From Dechloromonas sp. TW-R-39-2 (GTDB lineage: Bacteria; Pseudomonadota; Gammaproteobacteria; Burkholderiales; Rhodocyclaceae), in the NCBI RefSeq assembly GCF_016864195.1, contig NZ_CP045202.1:3380501-3444500 (forward strand): a DNA stretch of 64,000 bases, written 5' to 3'. Each line of letters begins with the position of its first letter. Position 1 is the first letter of the stretch. Shown piece after piece: positions 45,837 through 55,183 of the stretch. The translations under genes and the position numbers were made by a program. Under the pieces are notes generated by a model, which saw only the letters and a list, made by a program, of their open reading frames with translations, did no database searches and was not told the DNA's origin.

Positions 45837-47288
45837 ATGAACCTCAAGAATACAGATTTGCTGCGGTCGACCAATCTGATCGGCGGAAAATGGGTGGGCG
45901 CTGACAATGGCGCGACACTGACCGTGCTTAATCCCGGTACCGGCGCGGTACTCGGCCAGGTGCCGTGTTGCAGCGCAACGGAAACACGCCGCGCGATTGA
46001 AGCGGCCGATGCCGCCTGGCCGGCCTGGCGCGCCCTCACCGCACGCCGCCGCGCCCAGTTGCTGCAAGCCTGGTTCAAGCTGATTCTCGACAACACCGAC
46101 GATCTCGCCCAACTGGTCACCGCCGAAGGTGGCAAGCCGCTGGCCGAGGCCAAGGGTGAAGTGATTTACGGCGCCTCCTTCGTCGAATGGTTTGCCGAGG
46201 AAGCCAAGCGCACTTACGGTGAGAGCATTCCCAGCCCGATGGCCGACAAGCGCCTGCTGGTCATCAAGCAGCCGATTGGGGTTTGCGCGGCGATCACGCC
46301 GTGGAATTTCCCGCTGGCGATGATCACGCGCAAGGTTGCCCCAGCCCTCGCTGCCGGTTGCCCGGTGATCGTCAAGCCGGCTGAAGCAACGCCGCTGACG
46401 GCGCTGGCGCTGGCTGTGCTGGCCGAACAGGCCGGCTTCCCGCCGGGAGTATTCAATGTCGTGACCGGCAACCCGGCCGAAGTGGGCGGCGAACTGACCG
46501 CCAACCCGATCGTGCGCAAGCTGTCGTTCACCGGTTCGACCGGCGTCGGCCGCCTGCTGATGGCGCAGTGTGCGCCGACGGTGAAGAAAGTCTCGCTCGA
46601 ACTGGGCGGCAATGCGCCGTTCATCGTTTTCGACGACGCCAACGTCGATGCTGCGGTCAACGGTGCGCTAACCGCCAAATATCGCAACAACGGCCAGACC
46701 TGCGTGTGCGTCAATCGCTTCCTGATCCAATCGGGTATTTACGAAGAATTCGCTCACAAATTTGCCGCCAAGGTTGCCGAAATGAAGATTGGCGTCGGCA
46801 CGGAAGCCGGCGTCACACTGGGCCCATTGATCAATGCCGCCGGCCTGAACAAGGTGGCGTCGCATGTCGGCGATGCGATCGACAAGGGCGCCCGCCTGCT
46901 TTGCGGCGGCAAGCCGCATGCCTTGGGCGGCAACTTCTTCGAGCCGACGGTGCTGGCCGACGTGACCACCGAGATGAAAGTCGCGCGTGAAGAAACCTTC
47001 GGGCCGCTCGCCGCACTGTTCCGCTTCGATACGGAAGCACAGGCTGTGGCGATGGCCAACGATACCGAGTTCGGTCTGGCCGCCTACTTCTACACGGCCG
47101 ACATGGGGCGCTGCTGGCGCCTCGGCGAGGCGCTGGAATACGGCATGGTCGGCATCAACACCGGCATGATCTCGAATGAAGTGGCGCCGTTTGGCGGCAT
47201 CAAGCAATCCGGCATCGGCCGCGAAGGCTCGAAGTACGGCATCGAGGATTATCTCGAAGTGAAATACCTGTGCTTCGACATCAACTAA
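45837..47288 (+). CDS. gabD: NAD(P)-dependent succinate-semialdehyde dehydrogenase
   Basis: 483-aa aldehyde dehydrogenase. NAD site ITPWNFPLAMITRKVAPALA, FTGSTGVGRLL, catalytic Glu in LELGGNAPF and Cys in NNGQTCVCVNRF; C-terminal FGGIKQSGIGREGSKYGIEDY matches GabD. It would turn succinate semialdehyde to succinate in GABA/4-aminobutyrate breakdown. The next gene starts 4 bp downstream. Confidence 0.9.
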   Translation: MNLKNTDLLRSTNLIGGKWVGADNGATLTVLNPGTGAVLGQVPCCSATETRRAIEAADAAWPAWRALTARRRAQLLQAWFKLILDNTDDLAQLVTAEGGKPLAEAKGEVIYGASFVEWFAEEAKRTYGESIPSPMADKRLLVIKQPIGVCAAITPWNFPLAMITRKVAPALAAGCPVIVKPAEATPLTALALAVLAEQAGFPPGVFNVVTGNPAEVGGELTANPIVRKLSFTGSTGVGRLLMAQCAPTVKKVSLELGGNAPFIVFDDANVDAAVNGALTAKYRNNGQTCVCVNRFLIQSGIYEEFAHKFAAKVAEMKIGVGTEAGVTLGPLINAAGLNKVASHVGDAIDKGARLLCGGKPHALGGNFFEPTVLADVTTEMKVAREETFGPLAALFRFDTEAQAVAMANDTEFGLAAYFYTADMGRCWRLGEALEYGMVGINTGMISNEVAPFGGIKQSGIGREGSKYGIEDYLEVKYLCFDIN

Positions 47289-47292
47289 GCGC

Positions 47293-47943
47293 ATGGCCAA
47301 GCTGATCGTCGTTGCGGCACTGCTCTTGCTCCTTTTCCTGCTCTGGCGGAGATGGGGCCGGCAGCGCCGTGCGGCGTTCATCGAACGCTATCCCTACGCA
47401 CGTGTTCTTGATACACGGCTGGCCATCAAACGCCCGAAACTGAGTGATGAACAGCGAGCCGAGGTGCTCCTCGGCCTCGGCGACTATTTCCAGTTATGCC
47501 GCATGGCCCGGGGCGACATGGTCGCCATGCCTTCGCAGGTGGTCGATGATGCCTGGCATGAATTCATCCTGTTCACCCGGTATTACCAGCGCTTCTGCCG
47601 ACTGGCATTCGGCCGCTTCCTGCACCACACGCCGGCGGAAGCGATGGACGGGCCGACGCACGCGACCGATGGCATCAAACGGGCTTGGCGACTGGCCTGT
47701 CGACTGGAAAAAATCGACCCGCAAAATCCGGATCGCCTGCCCCGGATTTTTGCCATGGATGCCGCCCTCGGCATTGCCGGCGGTTTCATTTACCACCTCG
47801 ACTGCCTGTCCGCACCGCAGGGCGATGGCTATTGCGCCAGCCATATCGGCTGTTCCGGCAGCAAAGGCGGCGGCGGGTGTGGTGGCGGAGGCTGTTCGAG
47901 CGATTCCGGCGGCGATGGCGGTGGTGGCTGTGGCGGAGACTAG
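47293..47943 (+). CDS. Glycine-rich-domain-like membrane protein with Gly/Cys tail
   Basis: 216 aa. N-terminal TM (LIVVAALLLLLFLLW), then a domain with MPSQVVDDAWHEFILFTRYY and FCRLAFGRFLHHTP, resembling the GRDP-like family (PF07173 type). The last ~35 residues are almost only Gly, Ser, Cys and Asp (KGGGGCGGGGCSSDSGGDGG), with about six Cys including CSAPQ-GDGYCASHIGC region. Role unknown. It is 4 bp after gabD and converges on the 48-aa membrane gene (6-bp gap). Confidence 0.8.
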   Translation: MAKLIVVAALLLLLFLLWRRWGRQRRAAFIERYPYARVLDTRLAIKRPKLSDEQRAEVLLGLGDYFQLCRMARGDMVAMPSQVVDDAWHEFILFTRYYQRFCRLAFGRFLHHTPAEAMDGPTHATDGIKRAWRLACRLEKIDPQNPDRLPRIFAMDAALGIAGGFIYHLDCLSAPQGDGYCASHIGCSGSKGGGGCGGGGCSSDSGGDGGGGCGGD

Positions 47944-47949
47944 CCGGCG

Positions 47950-48096
47950 CTACTTGTGATAAACCCGGCCACTGCTGCCGGAACGTCCCGAGCCGGAATT
48001 GGCCACATCATCGAACATGTTCCAGCCTTGCCACTGAACATAAGAAAACAGGGCAAGTGCAAGGACGCCGGCGGCGAGATTGAAATGTTTGAACAT
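47950..48096 (-). CDS. 48-aa single-pass membrane protein
   Basis: MFKHFNLAAGVLALALFSYV begins the protein; one TM (LAAGVLALALFSYVQW), then a Gly/Ser-rich tail (NSGSGRSGSSGRVYHK). Its ATG overlaps the DUF4178 stop by one base (TGATG), so translation is coupled and the ORF is likely real although short. Probable accessory subunit of the DUF4178 module. Confidence 0.75.
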   Translation of the reverse strand: MFKHFNLAAGVLALALFSYVQWQGWNMFDDVANSGSGRSGSSGRVYHK

Positions 48097-50030
48097 CAGT
48101 CGTCCGAATCCGAATCGCCGTTGACCGGCGGCGCGTGATCGCTCTCCGCCCAGCGCCGGGCTTCGAAAGCGGCATGCCGCAAGCGGCTGAAAATCGGGAA
48201 GATGGCCAAAAAGACCAGCGCCAGGAAAAAGTTGGACCACCCAGCCCCACCCCGCCAGACTTCCAGCGTATCGCTGATCTGAACCGGCTTTTCGGGGGCC
48301 AGATCGGGGTCGACCGTCAGATAATAGGTACCGGCAGGAATATCGAGAAACACGACTTCATCGTTGCGCCGCCCTTCCGACCAATTTTCCCCGCCCTCAT
48401 GGCCCCAGTAATAAGCCAGTTCGCGCGTCACCGGCCAGGCCATGCCAGTAGCCTTGTTGATCAACACCAACTCAAGCCCAAGCCAGTTGTTGTCGAGCGA
48501 AGTGTTGTTATGCACCGTCAGCTTGTTGCTGCGCCCCCGGACTTCGAACGCCCGGGTTTGCAGGGTGCTTTCGGCTATCAACGGGGAAAAGACCAATTCT
48601 TGCCGGAGCAGCAGCTTGCCACCGCCCAGGGCGACAAACAGTAGTTGCACCAGGAGCAGCAGACCGGCCAGCTTCCAGAACAGACGGCAAACATGCCGGT
48701 GCGTTTCGGCCCAGGGATTCGGCTGATTGGCAAAGACGCCCAGCGGCTCGGGCAATGGCTTTTTCAAATTGAACGCCGCCGCCAGGTCGACCGCAGCAAG
48801 GTAGCGGCCGCGCGACCAGGTTTGTTCTTGCGGACTGCGCTCGACGGAAAGCAACAGGGGTGGCGCGACATAATCGATCACGCGCACGGCATCGCCAAGC
48901 TTTACGCGCCAGTTAAACTCCCCCGAAACCTGTACCACGGTGGCTGACTGGGTGGTCGAATAATGGCGATAGACCTCGCCACCGTAACGCACTTCGCCGA
49001 TTTCGATGGCGCCGCTCTTTTTCGGCACGTCGGACAGGACATCCACCACATTCCAGTGGCCGTTGTACTCGGTCAACCAACGGTAGCTGCCATTTTCGGC
49101 CGCCAGCAGGTATTCGCGCCAATAGTAGGTGACACCCTCGCTTTTCGTTTGCCGGACCAGGCAGCCAATCACCTCGACGGATTTGTCTTCGAGCCGGCCT
49201 TGGCTGCCGAGCGGCAGGCGCAGCATGTATTGCTCGGCACGATTGCCCTGCGCCTTGGACAACAACTGGTAATTCTTGTCTGCCGTATTGACTACCGCAC
49301 CGCAGGAAACACAGCCGACGGCGAGAATTTCCCGGCTCCTGGCCGACATCGGCGCACCGCAGGAAGGGCAACGAAAAACGCGGACTTCAACAGTCTTCTC
49401 CGGAACGGCCATCGCCGTGCGCAGATTGCTCAGTTGCAGCGCCTTGAACTCAACCGCCTCACCCGTGAATAGCAGCGGCGGTGTTTCGGAATAATCGAGC
49501 GTCGCGAAATTGGCTCCGTTACGCAGGTCGACCGTAGCCACCGGGTAGCCTGCCCCAACCCGGAACGGCAACTCGCCCTGGCCGGCAATACACTCGGCCT
49601 GCTCGATATTGCTCACCGTCCACGGCTGGCTGGCCAATGCAAATCGCTGGCCAACCTTCAGATCATCCAGCGGCGGCAGCGGCTCCTGGACTGGCTGCAC
49701 AAAAGTAAGCACATACTCACCGCTCGCCTCCGACAACCAGCCGGTCCGTAGGTCATCGAAGAGCAGATACCACTCATTCCACAAGCCCTGGCTGTATTTG
49801 AGCTGGATGCGTCCGATCAGCGCGAAATGCACGCCCTGGTAACGCCCTTCCGTCCCCAGCTGCAGCCGCGAACGATCCTCGGCCAGCGCCGCCATCTTGC
49901 CGATATCTTCCAGTGCCTGATCGTGCCGGACCAGCGTACTCTGGCAGTATTCACAGACGGCAAAGATCGAGGCAGCCGACTTGAATACAACCGGCGCGCC
50001 GCAGGAAGGGCAGGAGGCAGCTAAAGCCAC
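48096..50030 (-). CDS. DUF4178 protein with two zinc ribbons and two transmembrane segments
   Basis: 644 aa. Zinc ribbon 1 at C7-C10/C26-C29 (CPSCGAPVVF, CEYC); a first DUF4178-like beta domain (~60-200; YQGVHFALIGRIQLKYSQG, WNEWYLLF); zinc ribbon 2 (~220-248; FRCPSCGAPMSARSR, GCVSCGAV); a second DUF4178 domain (VEVIGCLVRQTKSEGVTYYW); TM1 (LAGLLLLVQLLFVALGG), a ~110-residue beta region, TM2 (FFLALVFLAIFPIFS). GTG start at 50030. The internal duplication and zinc ribbons suggest a cytoplasmic scaffold. Function is unknown; 10 bp from the SPFH gene. Confidence 0.85.
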   Translation of the reverse strand: MALAASCPSCGAPVVFKSAASIFAVCEYCQSTLVRHDQALEDIGKMAALAEDRSRLQLGTEGRYQGVHFALIGRIQLKYSQGLWNEWYLLFDDLRTGWLSEASGEYVLTFVQPVQEPLPPLDDLKVGQRFALASQPWTVSNIEQAECIAGQGELPFRVGAGYPVATVDLRNGANFATLDYSETPPLLFTGEAVEFKALQLSNLRTAMAVPEKTVEVRVFRCPSCGAPMSARSREILAVGCVSCGAVVNTADKNYQLLSKAQGNRAEQYMLRLPLGSQGRLEDKSVEVIGCLVRQTKSEGVTYYWREYLLAAENGSYRWLTEYNGHWNVVDVLSDVPKKSGAIEIGEVRYGGEVYRHYSTTQSATVVQVSGEFNWRVKLGDAVRVIDYVAPPLLLSVERSPQEQTWSRGRYLAAVDLAAAFNLKKPLPEPLGVFANQPNPWAETHRHVCRLFWKLAGLLLLVQLLFVALGGGKLLLRQELVFSPLIAESTLQTRAFEVRGRSNKLTVHNNTSLDNNWLGLELVLINKATGMAWPVTRELAYYWGHEGGENWSEGRRNDEVVFLDIPAGTYYLTVDPDLAPEKPVQISDTLEVWRGGAGWSNFFLALVFLAIFPIFSRLRHAAFEARRWAESDHAPPVNGDSDSDD

Positions 50031-50040
50031 GATGCCGCGG

Positions 50041-51042
50041 TCAACTCAGTTTTTTGAGCAATTCTGCTTTTTTGGCATCGAACTCAGCCTGACTGAGAAT
50101 GCCCTTTTCGACCAATCCGTGTAGCTTTTCCAGTGTCGCGACAATCTCGTCTGCGGAAACTGCAGCCGCGACAGCAGGCTGCGTCGCCTGAGCCATGGCC
50201 TGGCCCATCACTTGACCGAAACCGACACCGGCCCCGAGACCAACGCCCATCGCGGCGATCCCGCCCTCGTTCTTCGCCGCATCAGGCAGGCTGTTGGCCA
50301 CCTGATACTGGGTGAAGCGCTGCATGTCGCCGATCATGTTCATGCCGATTTTCTGATCGAGAATCTTCTGCAGTTCTTCCGGCAACGACACGTTCTGGAC
50401 AACCAGCGTATCGAGCGTCAGGCCGTACTCGGCAAACACCGGGGCCATCTTGAAATGCATTGCCTTGCCGAACTCATCCTGGTTGCCGGCCATGTCGATG
50501 AAAGCCACGCCGGACTCGCCGAACAGATCGGTCATCCCGGCGACCATGCTGTTGCGCAACTGACCTTCGAGCTCTTCGCGGCTATAGCTTGCGCGCGTCC
50601 CGGAAATCTTCTGGTAGAAGGTCTTGGCGTCGCTCAGGTGATAGCTGTAGATACCGAAGGCACGCAGGCGAACGACGCCGAAATCCTTGTCGCGGATGGT
50701 GATCGGGTTCGGCGTGCCCCATTTCTGATCAAGCTGGGCGCGTGTCGAGAAGAAATAGACATCGGACTTGAATGGCGACTCGAAGAGCTTATCCCAGTTC
50801 TTCAGGTAGGTCAGGACCGGCAGCGTCTGCGTCGTCAGTCGGTACATGCCGGGGGAAAATACATCGGCGACCGTCCCCTCATTGACGAAGAGCGCCAGTT
50901 GCGAATCGCGCACCGTCAGGCTGGCACCGTTCTGGATTTCCATTTCCTGCATCGGGAAACGCCAGGCCAGCGTGCCGTCGCCCTCTTCGGTCCATTGCAG
51001 GATGTCGATAAATTGTTTCTTGATGAAATCCATCAGGGCCAT
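50041..51042 (-). CDS. SPFH/stomatin-like protein with C-terminal SHOCT domain
   Basis: 333 aa. SPFH-like region (~30-240): TVRDSQLALFVNEGTVADVF, GVVRLRAFGIYSY, EYGLTLDTLVVQNVSLPEEL. Then Gly/Ala-rich linker (GIAAMGVGLGAGVGFGQVMG) and a terminal SHOCT motif (LHGLVEKGILSQAEFDAKKA). This is the family often annotated as virion core protein. SPFH proteins oligomerise on membranes; SHOCT modules promote assembly. ATG at 51042 is 6 nt after GGAG; a GTG lies 3 nt upstream. Confidence 0.87.
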   Translation of the reverse strand: MALMDFIKKQFIDILQWTEEGDGTLAWRFPMQEMEIQNGASLTVRDSQLALFVNEGTVADVFSPGMYRLTTQTLPVLTYLKNWDKLFESPFKSDVYFFSTRAQLDQKWGTPNPITIRDKDFGVVRLRAFGIYSYHLSDAKTFYQKISGTRASYSREELEGQLRNSMVAGMTDLFGESGVAFIDMAGNQDEFGKAMHFKMAPVFAEYGLTLDTLVVQNVSLPEELQKILDQKIGMNMIGDMQRFTQYQVANSLPDAAKNEGGIAAMGVGLGAGVGFGQVMGQAMAQATQPAVAAAVSADEIVATLEKLHGLVEKGILSQAEFDAKKAELLKKLS

Positions 51043-51059
51043 CACTGTCTCCTATCGGG

Positions 51060-51461
51060 TCAAGCGATACAGCCGGCATTGAGGATGCCGACCGCAATCG
51101 AAAGCAAAGCGAGGAAAATCCCGGACGCCATGCGCCCCTCGGGAATATTTTGATTGATCCGCGGCAGCGCAAGACGCGCGGCGACGAAGACCAGCAGTTG
51201 CACCACGCCAGCCACCAGCCCCCAAGCAATCATGGCATGCAGGTTATGGCTGACCGCGACCGACACGGCCAGCGGCAGCGCAAAGCCGATGACGGCACCG
51301 CCAAGGCTGATGGCGGCAGCCTCATTGCCGGCCCGGATCAAGCTGATTTCACGGTAAGGCGTGACCATGACATAGAGTGCGACAAAGCCGGCCAGCATGG
51401 CGGTGGCGGTGGCAAAGTAAGCGAAGAATGCCGGCAGGCTGTTAATGACCGGATCGAACAT
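51060..51461 (-). CDS. DUF350 (YjfL-type) membrane protein
   Basis: 133 aa with four predicted TM helices: AFFAYFATATAMLAGFVALY, AAISLGGAVIGFALPLAVSV, AIAWGLVAGVVQLLVFVA (approximately) and GIFLALLSIAVGILNAG. The RAGNEAAAISLGGA block is the DUF350 hallmark. CGGGAG precedes the ATG. It begins 57 bp after the EAL gene with no terminator visible between them and is 17 bp before the SPFH gene. Confidence 0.9.
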   Translation of the reverse strand: MFDPVINSLPAFFAYFATATAMLAGFVALYVMVTPYREISLIRAGNEAAAISLGGAVIGFALPLAVSVAVSHNLHAMIAWGLVAGVVQLLVFVAARLALPRINQNIPEGRMASGIFLALLSIAVGILNAGCIA

Positions 51462-51518
51462 GGAATCTCCCGGAGGCTGGGCAAGGACGAATGATTGTCA
51501 CCGTCATGCCCGATTAAT

Positions 51519-53207
51519 TCAAGCCGGACGAGCCTGCATCCACTGAATGAATTCAGCCAGCGGCATCGGCCTGGCATACAGGTAGCCCTGCACCTGATCG
51601 CAGCCGAGACTGCGCAACTGCTCGAGTTGCGCCGGGTCTTCCACACCTTCGGCCAGCGGCACCATGTCGAGATCATGCGTCAAGTCGATGATGGTCCGGA
51701 CAACACGCAGGCTGTCCGGCGATCGCGCCATGGCCGTAATGAACGAGCGGTCGATCTTGATTTCCCTGAAGGGCAGGTTAACCAGATAACTCAGCGATGA
51801 ATAGCCCGTCCCGAAATCATCCAGCGCCAGGCCAATTCCCAGATCGGAAAGACGCTCCATGACGCTCAGGCAACGAATCTGGTCTGCCATCATGGCCGAC
51901 TCGGTCAACTCGATCATAAAACGGTCGCCGGGAATCTGCCAGGTTTCAAGACGTTGGGCGATCATGTCGGGCAGATCGGTATCGACCATATCTGCGGCGG
52001 TCAGATTGAGCGACAAACGGACAGGAACACCTGCCGCCGCCAACTCGGCCGAACTGCGCAAGGCATGGCGAATCAGACTGTCGGTAAACATCTGCCGCCA
52101 GCCGTTTTCTTCGAGCAATTCAAGAATAAGCGGCGGGGCAACCCACTCGCCGTTTGCTCGCTGCCAGCGCAACAGCATTTCTGCACCGAAGCAAACGCCG
52201 CTATTGATATCTACCTGGGGCTGCAGGTAAAACTGGAGGCTTTCCTGATGCAGCGCCAGTTTCAGTTCGGCCGCCAGTGCATCATGCTGCTGCCAGTCAC
52301 AATGCAAGTCCCGGTGATACCAGCCGAATCCCTGCCGGGTTCGCGCCAGATCCCAGCGAGCCAGGCGCGCCGCCTGAACCAGGGTATCGGCATCCGCCCC
52401 GTGTTCAGGCCCCATGGCAGCGCCCATCGCGACATCCAGCGTGACGCTCCGGCCACTGATCAAACGGATTGGTTCGGCAAAGCTTTGCTGGATGTGAGCC
52501 CCGGCCAGGCTCGGCTGGACCATCGATGAAACCCCGGGAAAAACCAGCAGCCACTCCCCTTCACGCCCGGAAAAAACCAGATCCTGAGGACGCAGGCGAT
52601 GCGCCAGACGCTCGGCAAACAAAGCCGGCAAAGTCTGCAACTCACCGGCCGACAGATGGGCGAAGGCATTCCTGTTAATCAGCGAAACCGACAGCAGCGA
52701 CACCGGCTGGCCCTGTTTCAATGCTTGATGCAGGTATTGCAGCGCAGCCAGTTCCCCGGGAATGCCGCTTTCAGCCAATCGAGCCTCTTCATCCAGTTCG
52801 ACGGTGGCGCTGACTGCTGCCAGCACACTGCGCCGGAGGAGTGAAAACAGGTCAACATTGAGCCGGGCGACAAGACGATCCGCACCCAGGATTCGGTGCT
52901 CGCAAATCTCGACAGCCCGGTAGAAAAAAGTCATCAATTCGGTCAGGCGGAATCCCCGGCTTGCCTGCTTGTGCCAGGAAGCAAGCCAGTATTTCTGCCA
53001 ATCCGGGTCCGCCAGGAAAAGAACCAGACCGGAAGACACTTCGATGAATTCCTTGAGAACCGGGTCATCGTCCCGTTCAGGCAGGGCCTGATGCACCGCA
53101 TCACGCCAGATGTCATCGAGGACCGAAATGGAGCGCAAGGCATCGGTATCGAGACCAAAGGCGAAAAGATCGAGATACCCGGTGCTTTTAGCCGAGGTAG
53201 TAGTCAT
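51519..53207 (-). CDS. EAL cyclic-di-GMP phosphodiesterase with degenerate GGDEF
   Basis: 562 aa. A ~150-residue helical N-terminal region is unassigned; the GGDEF domain is degenerate ([12 protein letters not shown] at the active-site loop). The EAL domain keeps the key residues: E of AEMLLRW, N of [11 protein letters not shown] of [23 protein letters not shown] of EIKIDRSFI and E of LAEGVED. It is therefore probably a pure phosphodiesterase. The ATG at 53207 overlaps the HD-GYP gene by 20 bp. Confidence 0.9.
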   Translation of the reverse strand: MTTTSAKSTGYLDLFAFGLDTDALRSISVLDDIWRDAVHQALPERDDDPVLKEFIEVSSGLVLFLADPDWQKYWLASWHKQASRGFRLTELMTFFYRAVEICEHRILGADRLVARLNVDLFSLLRRSVLAAVSATVELDEEARLAESGIPGELAALQYLHQALKQGQPVSLLSVSLINRNAFAHLSAGELQTLPALFAERLAHRLRPQDLVFSGREGEWLLVFPGVSSMVQPSLAGAHIQQSFAEPIRLISGRSVTLDVAMGAAMGPEHGADADTLVQAARLARWDLARTRQGFGWYHRDLHCDWQQHDALAAELKLALHQESLQFYLQPQVDINSGVCFGAEMLLRWQRANGEWVAPPLILELLEENGWRQMFTDSLIRHALRSSAELAAAGVPVRLSLNLTAADMVDTDLPDMIAQRLETWQIPGDRFMIELTESAMMADQIRCLSVMERLSDLGIGLALDDFGTGYSSLSYLVNLPFREIKIDRSFITAMARSPDSLRVVRTIIDLTHDLDMVPLAEGVEDPAQLEQLRSLGCDQVQGYLYARPMPLAEFIQWMQARPA

Positions 53208-54447
53208 CTTCGGCAATTCCGTAAGCATCGTGCGGCAAAGCCCGTACGACACGCAAAGCCTTGTGTGCCGGCTCACGCAGGTCAATCACCTGGTAACCGA
53301 CCACCTTGTTCTTGTGCTTGTCGAGCATCAGCAGGACACGGGGGCGCGAGCGATGAACACGATTCTGCTGGATCACGACGCCCACTTCACCGCTGCTCAA
53401 CTCGACCAGCGTGCCAATCGGATACAAACCGACGCACTGGACAAACTGCTCCATCAAATTCGGATTGAATTTGTGGTCGCGCAAGGCATACAGCTCTTCG
53501 AGGGCTTCTTGATGCCCCAAGGCATTGCGATACGGTTTGTTGCGCAGCATGGCACAGAATGAGTCGACCAACCCGGCCATCTCGGCCTCGATGCCGATCT
53601 GGTCAAGCATCAGGCCGCGCGGATAACCGCTGCCATCCCAACGTTCGTGATGTCGGGCAATGGTCAGGATGACCTCCTGCGGAATCTCGCTCTGGGTGCC
53701 GAGAATTTCCAGTGAGCTCGCCACATGCGAGCGCACCAGTATCTTTTCACCTTCGGAAAGCGGATCGGTTTTGCTCAGCAACTCAGGGGGCAAATTAATC
53801 TTGCCGACATCCTGCAACATGCCGGCCAAACCCAGTTGCAGCAGTTTGTTGCCTTGCCACCCGATGTGCGTACCAAGCAGCAGCAGGTAAACCGAGACAT
53901 CCATCGCATGATCGAAACTGTAGCGATCAACGCGCTTCAGGCGCAGCAACCACATCAATGCGTCCGGATTGCGCTTGAGGCTGCCTGCCATGTCACGAAC
54001 CCCCTCGCGAATATTGCTCAGGTCGATTCGTTTTTCACTCAAAACATTCTGGAAAGAAGTTCGCAGAGCAGCCTGTAGATCGTTGAATTTCGGCTCGATG
54101 TGAATCAGTTCGCGTCCGAGATCGGCCCCTTCATGCTCGGTTTCCTGGTGATGAAGAAAATCGAGAAAGCGGCGACGCCGGGGAGGAATTTCTTCGTCCG
54201 ACGGTTTCCGGGTAAACAGCGGGGGACGCAGCGCACGATCAAACGCAATTTTTGGCGCGGCATAGTGCTCGCCCAGCGAACGGCTGCGGTCGACATAGAC
54301 GAAGCGGCACTTTTCGCGAATCAGCTCAATTTGCTGCGGTGTGGTCAGGACGAAGCCCTGCAGCGCAAAAGGGAACTCCGTCCAGGCGCAATCGGGCTCA
54401 GCGAAAAACATGCCGATTTTCAGCTCGGCAACCGAAATTATTTCCAT
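53188..54447 (-). CDS. DUF3391/HD-GYP domain protein with altered HD motif
   Basis: 419 aa. N-terminal DUF3391 ([16 protein letters not shown]), then HD-GYP (~175-330). [14 protein letters not shown] and [14 protein letters not shown] are conserved, but the HD dyad reads QD ([12 protein letters not shown]). HD-GYP proteins hydrolyse c-di-GMP at a metal centre whose ligand includes that His, so activity may be reduced or altered. Starts 7 bp after coaX; overlaps the EAL gene. Confidence 0.9.
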   Translation of the reverse strand: MEIISVAELKIGMFFAEPDCAWTEFPFALQGFVLTTPQQIELIREKCRFVYVDRSRSLGEHYAAPKIAFDRALRPPLFTRKPSDEEIPPRRRRFLDFLHHQETEHEGADLGRELIHIEPKFNDLQAALRTSFQNVLSEKRIDLSNIREGVRDMAGSLKRNPDALMWLLRLKRVDRYSFDHAMDVSVYLLLLGTHIGWQGNKLLQLGLAGMLQDVGKINLPPELLSKTDPLSEGEKILVRSHVASSLEILGTQSEIPQEVILTIARHHERWDGSGYPRGLMLDQIGIEAEMAGLVDSFCAMLRNKPYRNALGHQEALEELYALRDHKFNPNLMEQFVQCVGLYPIGTLVELSSGEVGVVIQQNRVHRSRPRVLLMLDKHKNKVVGYQVIDLREPAHKALRVVRALPHDAYGIAEDDYYLG

Positions 54448-54454
54448 TCTGCAG

Positions 54455-55183
54455 TCATGTTGGCACCCTCATCCCCAGGGCTATGGTTTTCAAACCTTCA
54501 AGCGGGAGATTGTCCGCCTGGATAAAGGGGATGACAAGGCCATTCGCCAGCAGACCAGCGTTTCCGCCGGAAAGAAGGCAGTTTCCCTGCCCGGCCGGCA
54601 AGCGCCGGCAGGCCCGCTCGATCGCACCCAGCTGGGCTTCGATGGCCCCTGAAACAATGGCGTCCTCGGTACATTGCGGGTAGCTGGCATACGTCCCGTC
54701 GGCCAACGGCAAAGCTGCGGTATCGCGCGCCAGCGAGCGGCGCATCAGATCGATCCCCGGCAGAATCAAACCGCCCAGGAAACGGCCTTCCGCATCCAGC
54801 GTATCGATCGTCGTTGCCGTCCCGGCCATGACGACTACGCAAGCCCCGGCCGACAATTGGCGGGCACCAATCAGGGCGCACCAACGATCCACGCCGAGGC
54901 GTTCCGGAGTTTGGTAAAGATTTGTAATGCCGCAAGCATTTCGGCTGGATTTAACTTCCCGGACCAATGCCGACCAGGGGCCGAGCGCCGACCGAATCCG
55001 TTCTGCCGCCAGATCCCCGGCCACGTTGGCCAGAAGAATCATTTCAGGCCTTGGCCATTGCGTTGTCAGCGCCGTCAGTCCGGCGACATCGACATGCGCG
55101 ACAGCGCCCTGAGCCAACCAGTTCGGCCCTTCATGCAGACCCCACTTGAGGCGTGTATTACCGCTATCGAGACACAGGATCAT
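54455..55183 (-). CDS. coaX: Type III pantothenate kinase
   Basis: 242 aa, first step of CoA synthesis. LDSGNTRLKWGLHEG (phosphate loop), LGVDRWCALIGA, VVMAGTATTIDTLD, GGLILPGIDLMRRSL. ATG overlaps the birA stop (ATGA). Type III enzymes are not inhibited by CoA. The birA-coaX pair is widespread in proteobacteria. Confidence 0.95.
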   Translation of the reverse strand: MILCLDSGNTRLKWGLHEGPNWLAQGAVAHVDVAGLTALTTQWPRPEMILLANVAGDLAAERIRSALGPWSALVREVKSSRNACGITNLYQTPERLGVDRWCALIGARQLSAGACVVVMAGTATTIDTLDAEGRFLGGLILPGIDLMRRSLARDTAALPLADGTYASYPQCTEDAIVSGAIEAQLGAIERACRRLPAGQGNCLLSGGNAGLLANGLVIPFIQADNLPLEGLKTIALGMRVPT

